Notes: generated by a model not told the origin, from the sequence alone. A stretch of DNA of 10,228 nt from Euperipatoides rowelli (GCA_003024985.2 PXIH01S0014087.1); one strand, 5' to 3'. Positions 1 to 7,801 are shown, numbered from the stretch's first letter. Numbers and translations are program-made.

Positions 1-360
1 TTTAAATTATATATTTTTTAAAGAGTTAGAATGGCAACGAAAAAAAAGCAAAGTAAAGTAGAAAATGAACGCAGACAATTTAACGTTGAATGGACGAGTT
101 CTTTTACATTTGTTAGAAATTCAGATGGATTTCCAAGTTGTTTCCTTTACAATGATAAATTATCTAATAATAAAAATTCAAACCTTGAAAGACACTTTTT
201 CATGAAACATAAGTTTTCTGAAGACTATCCGGCTGGCAAATTCAGAAAAAAAAGCAACAAATATGGCAGGTATTTTTACCTCTGCGGATCTTCCATGTTT
301 CTGTTTTTTCATTTTTTTGCAGATTTGGTTCTTTGTCACCGAAAGGTTGCTGACCCCCTG
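1..360 (+). mobile_element. hAT (Buster-like) DNA transposon remnant, right-hand part
   Basis: The element enters from the left edge of the window and ends at 360. Two parts are visible: a transposase N-terminus starting at 31, and a right terminal inverted repeat whose reverse complement begins CAGGGGGTCAGCAACCTTTC, a typical hAT end. Less than 100 bp separate the zinc-finger coding part from the terminus, so the catalytic RNase H-like core and the C-terminal dimerisation region are absent. I infer an internally deleted, non-autonomous copy. The 8 bases after the terminus (CTCTAGCA) have TA at the centre, matching the nnnTAnnn target preference known for Buster-type hATs. The left end and the matching duplication lie outside the window, so this is not proven. 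Confidence 0.8.
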
Positions 361-366
361 CTCTAG
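31..366 (+). pseudogene. hAT transposase N-terminal fragment with a broken BED-like zinc finger
   Basis: This 111-codon frame opens with a lysine-rich start followed by RRQFNVEWTSSF, then NSDGFPSCF, NNKNSNLERHF, MKH and DYPAG. These blocks occur in that order at the N-terminus of the animal hAT transposases that gave rise to GTF2IRD2-, ZBED- and SCAND3-like proteins. The BED-like finger would use C-x2-C...H-x4-H. Here Cys37, His55 and His60 are present, but the second cysteine is Tyr40 (codon TAC at 148-150), so zinc binding should be lost. Similarity stops at about residue 74. The rest of the frame (about residues 75-111) is terminal noncoding sequence of the transposon read through by chance and stops just past the element end. 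The ATG at 31 is the natural start because it immediately precedes the conserved block. No functional product is expected. Confidence 0.8.
335..360 (+). repeat. hAT right terminal inverted repeat
   Basis: On the minus strand this reads CAGGGGGTCAGCAACCTTTC and then GGTGAC. CAGGGGTC(A/G)GCAACC is a common hAT terminus in animals. The partner repeat is outside the window. The TIR fixes the outer boundary of the element at 360. Confidence 0.78.
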
Positions 367-368
367 CA
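361..368. repeat. Putative 8-bp target site of the hAT insertion
   Basis: CTCTAGCA abuts the terminal CTG of the hAT element. hAT elements duplicate 8 bp, and the central TA suits Buster-type elements. The left copy cannot be seen, so this is an inference from position and pattern. Confidence 0.45.
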
Positions 369-869
369 CAACATGCAGTCTACTAGTTATGAACATAACG
401 CAGTCCTGAAAATGTCTTCCAATAAACAATAGACTTGTGTGTTAATATAAAATAAAATTTCTAAATGTTTTTTTCATCCCAAGTTTTATACAATGTAGTA
501 TTGAATATTTAAACATTCAAAAAAGAAATATTAATAATCACAATAAAAAATTAAATTATTATCAGACATGAATTTACAAATTTATATTCTTTGCGGGTCA
601 TTGTTTTATTTTTAAGGATAGTGTAACTATCTTATAAAATTATCATGCATTCCAAAATAACCTCAAGAAAAAAATATTGAAATAACATCGGTAATTGGGA
701 GCAGTGAAGACTCCTATCATCAACTGTTACCCACTCACGGCCAACTTAATTGATCGTTAACTTGTGAGTTGTGACATTCTGTGGTCCCATAAGAATGTGT
801 AGCACAGGATTTAGTAACAAGGACATCAATTGGCAGGAAATTAAAATGAGGGAAAAATTCTATATAGTG
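369..869. other. AT-rich noncoding stretch, no gene seen
   Basis: No supportable coding frame in any direction. The segment from about 680 to 840 is less AT-rich than its surroundings. It contains an inverted ACTCAC (733-738) and GTGAGT (764-769) with partly complementary sequence inside, which could form a weak imperfect hairpin. I could not convincingly extend the neighbouring minus-strand LINE into it. Confidence 0.5.
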
Positions 870-938
870 ATTAGTTAATATTTATAATCTATAAGATTAT
901 ATCCGTCAAAATCTATAAGATTATAAATATTAACTAAT
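870..938. repeat. 21-bp perfect inverted repeat with an internal 16-bp direct repeat
   Basis: The left arm at 870-890 (ATTAGTTAATATTTATAATC plus T) is the exact reverse complement of 918-938, with 27 bases between. The 16-mer AATCTATAAGATTATA also occurs twice in direct orientation, at 886-901 and 910-925, overlapping the arms. The whole could form a long AT-only hairpin. It lies just beyond the end of the recognisable LINE remnant, so it may be a small foldback element or a product of local rearrangement. There are no coding features. Confidence 0.85.
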
Positions 939-1019
939 TTAGCAATAGACAGCTCAATTTGGGGGAACTAATGGAACATGAGTTTTCTTTAAGCTGGATA
1001 ACTTAAAGAAATGCGGATG

Positions 1020-1930
1020 AAGGCACACAGTGGCTACGAATTTCTGTTTAGATTCAGATAAATTATGTTTATTGTCTTTTGTAAAGACTTTTTCTTTTGC
1101 GAATCAAGCACTTGGTGAGTTATTGGGTTTAACAATTTTAACTTTTAAAGGAAAGCACATATCGAACAAGTTATAAACAAATTGATGAAATAATTGAGCA
1201 GCATATTCTACAACATTAATCATTTGCCATAATAGAATGGAGATGTATAGATGATGCTGATTCGGAGTAATAAAGATTGTACAATGATTTATGATAGGTA
1301 GATGGTGCTGATTATAGGAATGATAAAGATTGTGCAATGGTCGAGATAAGCAGGTGATGCTTTTTAGGAGTAATAACAATTGAGCAATGGTCAAGTTAGA
1401 TGATGCTAGAAATATATCAATATTATTAAAATTATTGACAATAAATAAATTAGCTTTAGGGTTGATTAATAATAACTTGTCAACTTCAAAAAGTATATGA
1501 TTGATAAGATCATTGATATAATATCATTTGGAGGACTGTATACAATGATAAAAGAAATCCATGGTAAATAATGTGGTAGATAATTAGGTTTAACTATGAT
1601 AGTGATTGATTCAATGGTAGTGCTAACAGGATAGATAACACTATGTATGGTAATAAAATTCCTGAACCATGGAATTTGCTTTCCCTTATATGAGGTTGGT
1701 GAAAAGCCTTAGAATTATGCAAATTGTAAGCATTTAAAGATTCATTGCTCATTTAGGTTTTAATGAGAATTACAGATCCAATAGTTTATCACAAATCATT
1801 GCTACTACCTGATAAAATTTATTATTAATTGACTTAACATTGTATAAAGAATGCAAGGAAAGGCAAAATGAGTTTTAAGAGTCTGAATAGGAATTAGATT
1901 GGGAATAGATAAACGACTGTTTTTAATAGA
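1020..1930 (-). pseudogene. Decayed non-LTR retrotransposon (CR1/L2-like) endonuclease domain and linker
   Basis: Read on the minus strand, successive frames spell the landmarks of the apurinic-like endonuclease of CR1/L2-type LINE ORF2 in order. Near 1900 is NLIPI. Near 1845-1800 is LYNVKSINNKF, matching the family's N-A/V-R-S-L-x-N-K start. Near 1760-1700 is SLNAYNLHNSKAFHQPHIRE. Near 1610-1510 are ESITIIVKPNYLP and FIIVYSPPN, matching the family's VKP..LP...I.VVYxPPN. Near 1450-1415 is NLFIVNNFNNIDIF, matching LLLLGDFNRLDI. HCTIFITP follows near 1290-1270, corresponding to the SDH...TP block, and MCFPLKVKIVK near 1155-1120 matches the post-endonuclease FPLK segment. Catalytic positions are damaged: GDFN reads NNFN, and the ETW and RGGG blocks are unrecognisable. 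At least three frameshifts and several stops break it. The RT part is missing; similarity fades below about 1020. Family identity is by motif memory, not by search. Confidence 0.75.
1250..1406. repeat. Degenerate tandem repeat, about 51 bp, inside the LINE remnant
   Basis: GATG(A/G)TGCT recurs at 1250, 1301, about 1353 and 1399, giving spacings of roughly 51, 52 and 46 bases. Each unit carries (T)AATAAAGATTGT(A/G)CAATGG-like sequence downstream, for example at 1269-1286 and 1323-1340. Because 51 is a multiple of three, the minus-strand frame repeats as well: QHHL follows HCTIFITPN in one unit and HNLYHSYN in the next. It sits where the LINE normally has a non-repeated PTR...LDLILTN...SDH segment. 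Confidence 0.75.
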
Positions 1931-2476
1931 TTTATTAAAAAAAAGCATTCAGATTTTAAATTGAATTATAGGATGAACATTAATAGACTGAGAAAAGCTC
2001 TGCTAGGTAAATTGGCTGTTCTTAGAGTCAAGCTTAGGGTTAAAACTTTTTTCAATGGAGCAATCTGAAATAATATGCATTATGGTGGTGTCAGGCACTA
2101 ATGATCTCCTCTTAAACCATAGAAGGCATAGATAAATGGAAGAATATACTGTGATACTCAACTAATAATTTTCAACTAATAATGAACTTAAGCCTTGATA
2201 AATGTAATCAATGTTCGTCTGTAAAAGATGACAAAAGTTCTAATCAGGTACAGAAGAGATGCAAAATGAATAACATTAGTAGGACTATGAAAATAATAAT
2301 TTAAAAATTAATTAAAACAGAGTAACAGCAAAGAGATAAGGTTTGAGGAAAAACATTAGCAGAAATGAGCACCATGATAGTTATTTTTTCCATTTCAATA
2401 ACTTTATTAATATACAGTATTATTCTTTGTACAAGCAAGAAAGTCAAACATCCAATATATACATATATGTATTATG

Positions 2477-2480
<4 letters not shown>
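1931..2480. other. AT-rich stretch 5' of the minus-strand LINE domain, no clear gene
   Basis: This lies upstream of the endonuclease in LINE orientation and could include decayed N-terminal ORF2 or ORF1 sequence: a minus-strand GLRGDH block near 2115-2100 vaguely resembles the basic RG-rich stretch that precedes the endonuclease in such elements. I cannot support it further. Plus-strand frames opening at 2343 and 2365 are short, run into the (TA)n tract and resemble no protein. Confidence 0.35.

Positions 2481-2510
<30 letters not shown>
2481..2510. repeat. (TA)15 microsatellite
   Basis: Thirty consecutive bases of alternating T and A, preceded by related ATATATG/ATACATATATG sequence from about 2455. 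It is self-complementary and likely length-polymorphic. Confidence 0.97.
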
Positions 2511-2515
<5 letters not shown>

Positions 2516-3449
2516 GTCATACCTCGGTCTGTGGGAGGGAGTGGTAAATCTATTAGATCATGACTAAACCTGTTAATGAAACTAAATATGACTAAGAAAC
2601 TGGCTAACTTTAATTCTGTGCTACTATTTATTAATATTACATTAGCTATAATTTACCTTTATACTACATATCTGTGCTACGGTTCACTTCCTAGCTCCTA
2701 TTCGGACATATATTTGCATCAATCCTAAGGGACAAAATATATATTCATGACTATAGTTGACGAGCCCGAAGGAAACATCAAAACTATATACACCATAAGA
2801 GTTTTGGAACCAAATGACCTGAGCCTCAGGATTGCAGCATAAGAAAAGGGAAGCATTCTGTCTCCTAATAAACTCTCACTTTCATCTAACTTAGGATCCA
2901 GAACTCTTGAAATAAACTAGCGCATAAAAGCTAACCTAACAAAGTGGGAGGAGAAAATTAATTCCCAAACAGACACCTCTTGACACTAGGATGAGTACCT
3001 CGTTATCACATTTCAATGACCTTCTTCACCTTTGAATAGACCCAAATGTTAGCTCAGGTTTGTCGCATGTTACTTAAGAGGGATAAGGGCTACACTGCAC
3101 AGCTATCAAACATAGTAAAGCAATTAAGAAAGCAATAAACAACAAATGAAATCAAAATAATGAAAAACGATCAGAATTCAGATGTCGAAATGAGTATGAC
3201 AACGCTTCTTTGTGTTTAGCAGGCAATCATTATCTTTTTATTTCTTAATAAAATTCCCTAACATTAAATTCTGTACGAATCATTTACAAAAATGGATTGA
3301 ACATAATCCTGGATATATTTACTTTTATATAAAAATTATAAAACAAGAATCAGCAAAAAAAAAAAATATAATACAATTCACAATGACTTAAAAGCTACCT
3401 GAAAAAAAAAAAAAAGAATATTAGTATGCATAGGCTATATTGATATGGT
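2511..3449. other. Noncoding stretch with two poly(A) runs
   Basis: No coding frame can be supported. From about 2690 to 3110 base composition is visibly less AT-rich than the flanks, but every frame is cut by stops and no transposon ends are recognised. An A12 run at 3355-3366 and an A14 run at 3402-3415 lie 35 bases apart. They could be relic retroposon tails on the plus strand, but no target duplications or identifiable bodies were found. Confidence 0.5.
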
Positions 3450-3472
3450 GGGAAATAGGGGAGGGGAAGGGG
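3450..3472 (+). other. Potential G-quadruplex motif in a purine tract
   Basis: Four guanine runs, GGG (3450-3452), GGGG (3458-3461), GGGG (3463-3466) and GGGG (3469-3472), are separated by loops of 5, 1 and 2 bases. This satisfies the standard G3+N1-7 intramolecular quadruplex pattern. Purines continue with a single T to about 3486. Four such runs are unexpected by chance in DNA this AT-rich. The role is unknown. Confidence 0.85.
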
Positions 3473-3486
3473 ATGGAGAGAAAAGA

Positions 3487-4372
3487 CCGGTTTAAAATTA
3501 ATGTCTGTATGATTAGGAAAACAAAACTGGATAAAGTTTACTTGCTGGCTACTGGAACAGATTAAATGAGAGAGTCTATGTTGAAAGGAAACAAAAGTTT
3601 AGACATTAGTTGGAAAATTGGTCAGTTTGCTGACTTGTAATAACACGGACAGATTATAAGCATACGTGGATGCTTTATACAGTACGGGAATATAATAAAG
3701 TTTTGCTAAAATTCATGAAAACAAGTATCAGGACTGGAACTGATTAATACTAATGAAAAACAATTAGTTGCTGGTATATAGTAGCTGTATTACGGATAAT
3801 TTTTTATATCAGAAGGCTTACTGCATTATTACTGGTTTGTTTACGGTATAACGGCAGGAAAAGAAATATGATTTGTAATTGTTTAACTGTTCCACTGTGC
3901 ATGCAAAATACTTGGCTGATGTCAATTCCACCTCTGTTAGTCTTAGCGATAGACATTTTCAAAATATGCCAACACAGAATTTAAAGCAGTTTCATTTTCA
4001 ATAAAATAGTCACGGTCCAAAAATGCTTTGAATAAAATGCATAAATCAATTAGAACAAATTGAATATTTAGGTCTTCCTCCATGATCTTCAACTGCTAAA
4101 GAAACTTTGAATAAGTCTAATTTTTCTTATTTGTAAAAATATGTATACTGTAGGAAAACCATTATTGTGACTGACTATTGAACAGAATGTTAAAAAAAAA
4201 GTGGGAAACTTTAATTGTGTTTTGTAAAATAAAATAAAATACTATCACCAAAAAACAACTTTAGATATTTTAAATCAGATTAGGAAAAAGATGATACATA
4301 TAAATTTAACTTCATTATTATGAACCATTTAGTTGTTATTCTAATTTTAAAGTAGTGAATTTGGACAATTTT
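3487..4372. other. AT-rich noncoding stretch, possible very degenerate repeats
   Basis: No coding frame. Short phrases recur: CTGGAACAGATTAA at about 3552, CGGACAGATTATAA at about 3646 and CTGGAACTGATTAA at about 3733, with similar GTTTGCTG/GTTGCTGG words near each. This hints at an old tandem or dispersed repeat with a unit near 90 bp. (TAAAA)3 lies at 4225-4240. Confidence 0.35.
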
Positions 4373-4419
4373 ATGGCTGCCAAGCCATTTCCGCTTTAAG
4401 ATTTTTGTGTAGATGCCAC

Positions 4420-4427
4420 TGACGTCA
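4420..4427. promoter_or_regulatory. Perfect CRE-type palindrome TGACGTCA (copy A)
   Basis: The octamer is the consensus CREB/ATF bZIP binding site. It sits in an island (about 4374-4450) with more G and C than its flanks. No adjacent gene is visible, so a regulatory role is only possible. The same octamer occurs at 6043-6050. Confidence 0.4.
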
Positions 4428-4450
4428 TGTTACCCCTTGTGTATTTGAAA

Positions 4451-5999
4451 ACATTGTTTGGCCCTATAGGATTCTATGATAAACACTTCTGTTTCCATTC
4501 TTTTTATTACTTTATATTTTTTAGAAAAAAATATCTGTTAGATGCTTGATGCAATAATAATCAAAATTAATAGCATCTCCAATTCCTCAAATGTTCTAAA
4601 GATTTTAAAATTAGGAATTATTGGATAAAAAACAAATGTGTGGCATGAGCTCCAACAAAATATACTTTATTTGCTTTTGCAAAACATTTCTTTCCTGACA
4701 TCTAATTTAGATTATTTTGAAGCTTATATTTTAGATTTTATTTATTTTTAAAAGTTAGTCTGGAATTAAATATATGTAGGATACTATTTGATTTGCGTTT
4801 TATAAATGTATTTAATTTTTGAAAATGAAAGTTATGATTTATTTGTTTACATCTTAAGCCACTGCTTTTACAACAAAACTAAATAATTATATGACTGCTG
4901 TTAAGATATTAATTTTTCTTAATTTATTTAGCTGTTACATTAAGCAAAAAAATTGTTTCAGTAAAACATACATTTAAAAAAAATGGCAACTTGGATATTT
5001 GTATGTTAAAATTAATAAATAAACTGCAAAAGAAATTGAAGGCATTCTAATCAGATGAGATGTTGAGAGTATGATGGGATGATCAGTTAACTCAAGGTCA
5101 TTTTAATAACCTGGGGTTTGAAAGCCTTATTTTTTTAAAAAAAAGTCTCTCCCACAGGGAGAAGAAATGGTCATACATTTTTAATGATATATTTACAATC
5201 TGCTTCATAACGATTGTCTATATCTGTATATATTCAAACATTATTATTTTTTTCTTCTTTAAATATTCGGCTATTAATTAAAATGCGATCGCATTCATGC
5301 TAGTAATTGAGATGAGACGTCGCAGTTTTGATACATTTTTATGGCTCGTAGAAGAGGAAAAAAAAAGTTTTTCATGCTAGAAAGCACACACTAAACAGTA
5401 AAACAGAAATGAGATAAATATTTATAAAAACTTTTTCACCAATTAAAAAAAAATGCGTACATTTTTTTAAAAAATAAAAATCAAAATGGACAAATTCAGT
5501 GATTTATTTTGAGAAAACAACTGATTATATTTCCTCTAATGTGGTTGTGTTTTCATTCTAGTCTATAAACAGTTTTGAATTTGATAATTGAAAGTATACT
5601 TTTGTTGTAGCTTTGTCAATATGTTAATTTTTCATGATGCATGCAATCATTTTTGGATATTATGTGTATTAAAAAGAAATTAATTAGCCATCTGTATTTA
5701 GAATTATATTGGGAAATATAGTGTCCCATATAGAGTTCAGTTGGTGCGAGAAACAAATGTTGAAATACGTGAAAGCTCGGCTAATACCTACAGTATTTTA
5801 ATTCACAGATCTTGTTGGTTATATGCGACCAGAGACATATTATAAATATGGTTTTACATCTTACTCATCATTAAAATATAACATTTTAAGTACTATATTA
5901 AATAATAAATTAGTAAGCAATGTGATTAACAAAAAAATGTAAAAAGTAGACTTTTAAAAAAATTGTTAAATTTATAAAATTTTGCTGCTATATTATTTT
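4451..5999. other. AT-rich noncoding stretch with small palindromes
   Basis: No coding frame or recognisable mobile element. Visible structures are an inverted AATTCCT (4581-4587) and AGGAATT (4613-4619), a TCTCCC-ACA-GGGAGA hairpin (5148-5162) after a T7A8 tract, the 14-bp palindrome at 5283-5296 and a further GACGTC at 5317-5322. Homopolymer A and T runs are frequent. Confidence 0.5.
5283..5296. repeat. 14-bp perfect palindrome with GC core
   Basis: AATGCGATCGCATT is fully self-complementary about 5289/5290. Together with GACGTC at 5317-5322 it forms a small CpG cluster in AT-rich surroundings. It could be a dimeric-protein binding site or chance. Confidence 0.8.
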
Positions 6000-6042
6000 A
6001 ACCTTAGAATTGCCATAGCCGCAAGTTAAAGAGGTCTTAATG

Positions 6043-6050
6043 TGACGTCA
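6043..6050. promoter_or_regulatory. Perfect CRE-type palindrome TGACGTCA (copy B) in a CpG-rich patch
   Basis: The CREB/ATF consensus lies within 6010-6105, which also holds GCCGCA, CCACGGTG and the palindrome CGTCGACG (6098-6105). CpG density is clearly above the flanks. Upstream TGCCATAGCC and TTAAAGA resemble TGCCAAGCC and TTTAAGA upstream of copy A, so both may derive from one repeat family. No gene start is recognisable nearby. Confidence 0.4.
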
Positions 6051-6574
6051 CCACGGTGTCATCACTTTTGCCTTTTCTATATTAGGGGGTGTGTAAACGT
6101 CGACGAATTTTTAAAATATTAATATAAAATTAACGGAACATTAAATTTTTAAAAAAATTAGAAATACATTAAATATATGGACACTCTTTTCATATGCATT
6201 AAAAAAAATTGGTGATAGTATACCTTTAAGTATTAGTTGGAAAAAATACAAACAACAGAGAATAAAACTAAAATGAAATGTTTACTGAAATGTAATAAAT
6301 TCTGCCGGTTCATAAACAAATATTCATCAAATTTACTCGGATTAATCTATGCTAAAATAATTAACAGAGTATAAATCTTAAATAAAAATATTCTATGTGC
6401 AAATGAAATATTTAATTCTGAAATAAATAAAAGCATTAACTGAATTGTAATGGATCGACATCAATATTTGTTTATTTACAGTCCTGATCTTTACCCCAAC
6501 CTGAACAAAATCTCAGATTAATAAGTGAAATAATTATTTTACTTTTAATTGATTGATTAACTAATTTTAAATAC

Positions 6575-6594
6575 TTAATTAATTGATTAATTAA
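6575..6594. repeat. AT-only palindrome
   Basis: TTAATTAAT-TG-ATTAATTAA is a 9-bp perfect inverted repeat around two bases. Related TTGATTGATTAA words precede it from about 6548. It lies upstream of the LINE RT remnant and is probably simple low-complexity sequence. Confidence 0.6.
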
Positions 6595-7030
6595 ATATAT
6601 TTTAAATTTTCTTATTCTTGTTTTATTGATCTTCTTCAACTTTAGCAAACTATTATAAATTTAGTTAGATTAAACTTTTACAGGGGTCTGTTATGGAAAA
6701 TTTATTGTTTTCAATAATGGTTATTGATATTGCCAAAAATATCTCGATTAGATTAAAATATGTAGATGATATTACAATTTCATGTCTATTACTCAACAAG
6801 ATAATCTTACACCACAATAATTTCTAATTCAATTGCTTGCTTTTGTTGAAATGGCTCATCTTCAATTAAATCAACAGAAATGTATTGTTATCAATCATAT
6901 TTTTTCCAAAACAAAAGTAGAACATAGTGTTACAAATTAAAAGCTATATCACTTTTGGGTTTCCAGTTACAAAATAATCTAAAATGGGACGTGCAAATTA
7001 CTTCTATCATTTTAAAAACATAAATCAGCT

Positions 7031-7730
7031 AGGGCGCCGGTGGCAGCCATTGTTGCTTTTTGTTATCCGTATTTTCTTTTTGTTTATCGTATTTTATATT
7101 TTTTGTTTTTAACTGTGATACAGGATTTCACATCAAAATCATGTTGTGCAAACGGATCTTCATCTTTTGGACCGATCACAAGGCATTTGATTGGATTTTG
7201 ATTAGAATACTGAGGTGCGCATTTGAGCATTTTGTACAAGGCCCTGATTGAGTGGTTTCTGTATCCTGTTTGATACTTATGATGGTTGGTGAAGATTTCT
7301 TATCATCTATTAAATCTAGGGACAACCTCGTTGGACTATAGTCTGTTGTTGTCCATCATATTTGTATTTGTATCTATAGTACTTTTTAGTTTATTAGTTT
7401 TCTATTATGATTGGGCTGGAATTTCCTTGGATGTTTTGACCCCTTACGTTAATCTTATGGATAGAATAGAGTGTTTTTCAAGCCTCATGGACTTTGAATG
7501 TTATTGGATTATAGTTTTTATCTGGTTTATTGTATGGATAACTTTAAAAATCTGAGGAGTTCAGAATTTCTGATGAACTTTTTTATTTAACTGTGTAAAT
7601 ATTTCTGTGTAAATATCTTTTCGAATCAAATTTTAATTTATTTTGTAAATAGAGGACACATTCGTTTGGGCTTGGCCTCTATACTTGATTAAATTGTTTT
7701 TGGTTTGAACAATAAATGAATAATAATAAT
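7031..7730 (+). mobile_element. Nested, tailed retroelement (short LINE derivative or SINE-like)
   Basis: This block separates two LINE RT segments that are nearly adjacent in intact elements. It opens with the GC-rich GGCGCCGGTGGCAGCC (7034-7049), unlike anything nearby, and is T-rich on the plus strand. It ends with a stem-loop (7651-7680) and AATAAATGAATAATAATAAT (7711-7730), a layout typical of CR1/L2-type 3' ends. Frames at 7060-7251 and 7286-7555 are hydrophobic because the strand is T-rich, and match no retroelement protein. No tRNA-type A or B boxes were seen. I infer a non-autonomous or internally deleted LINE copy retaining the 5' start and 3' end. No clear target-site duplication was found. 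Confidence 0.65.
7651..7730 (+). other. LINE-type 3' terminal stem-loop and AATAAT tail
   Basis: AGAGG (7651-7655) pairs with CCTCT (7676-7680) around a 20-base loop that includes TTTGGGCTTGG. Thirty bases later the element ends in AATAAATGAATAATAATAAT. CR1/L2 reverse transcriptases are known to recognise a 3' stem-loop and to prime on short terminal repeats. The structure fits that, but it is inferred from sequence only. Confidence 0.6.
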
Positions 7731-7801
7731 TTGGAGCTTGTCAATCATTTATGTCAAATACTTATAAATCATTTATTAGACCACTAATAAAATATTGCTC
7801 T

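Noticed and set aside
178-429. Minus-strand open frame of 83 codons
   Set aside because: It lies antisense to the hAT N-terminus and crosses the element boundary at 360. Composition is ordinary and no motif is present.
1104-1394. Minus-strand open frame of 96 codons as a new repetitive protein
   Set aside because: Its repeated segment and the FPLK block fit a LINE endonuclease-linker remnant that continues in other frames on both sides, so it is not listed as a separate gene.
2343-2567. Overlapping short plus-strand frames of 74 and 60 codons
   Set aside because: Their central part is the (TA)15 tract translated as Tyr-Ile repeats. The rest resembles nothing known.
3355-3415. Two poly(A) runs as tails of processed pseudogenes
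   Set aside because: No coding similarity upstream and no target duplications were seen. A runs are common throughout this AT-rich DNA.
5148-5162. TCTCCC-ACA-GGGAGA hairpin as a rho-independent terminator
   Set aside because: The genome is eukaryotic, no gene ends here and no T-run follows the stem.
5284-5295. GCGATCGC as the cyanobacterial HIP1 octamer
   Set aside because: The surrounding sequence is clearly animal and AT-rich, and there is only one occurrence.
7060-7251. Plus-strand frame containing TDHKAFDW
   Set aside because: The string recalls the TDHKAL(E)W motif of LTR-retrotransposon RNase H or the KAFD of LINE RT, but neither family's neighbouring motifs are present in any frame. 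One short match is not enough.
7286-7555. Hydrophobic 89-codon plus-strand frame as a membrane protein
   Set aside because: Its hydrophobicity follows from T-rich DNA within the nested retroelement. No family resemblance was found.
7570-7600. CTGATGA as a hammerhead ribozyme core
   Set aside because: The required GAAA box and the three helices could not be placed around it.
7020-7771. ATAAATCA at 7020-7027 and 7764-7771 as a target-site duplication of the nested element
   Set aside because: Using it would place 33 bases after the AATAAT tail inside the insertion and remove LINE codons (SNTYKS) that fit the RT well. The match is probably chance.
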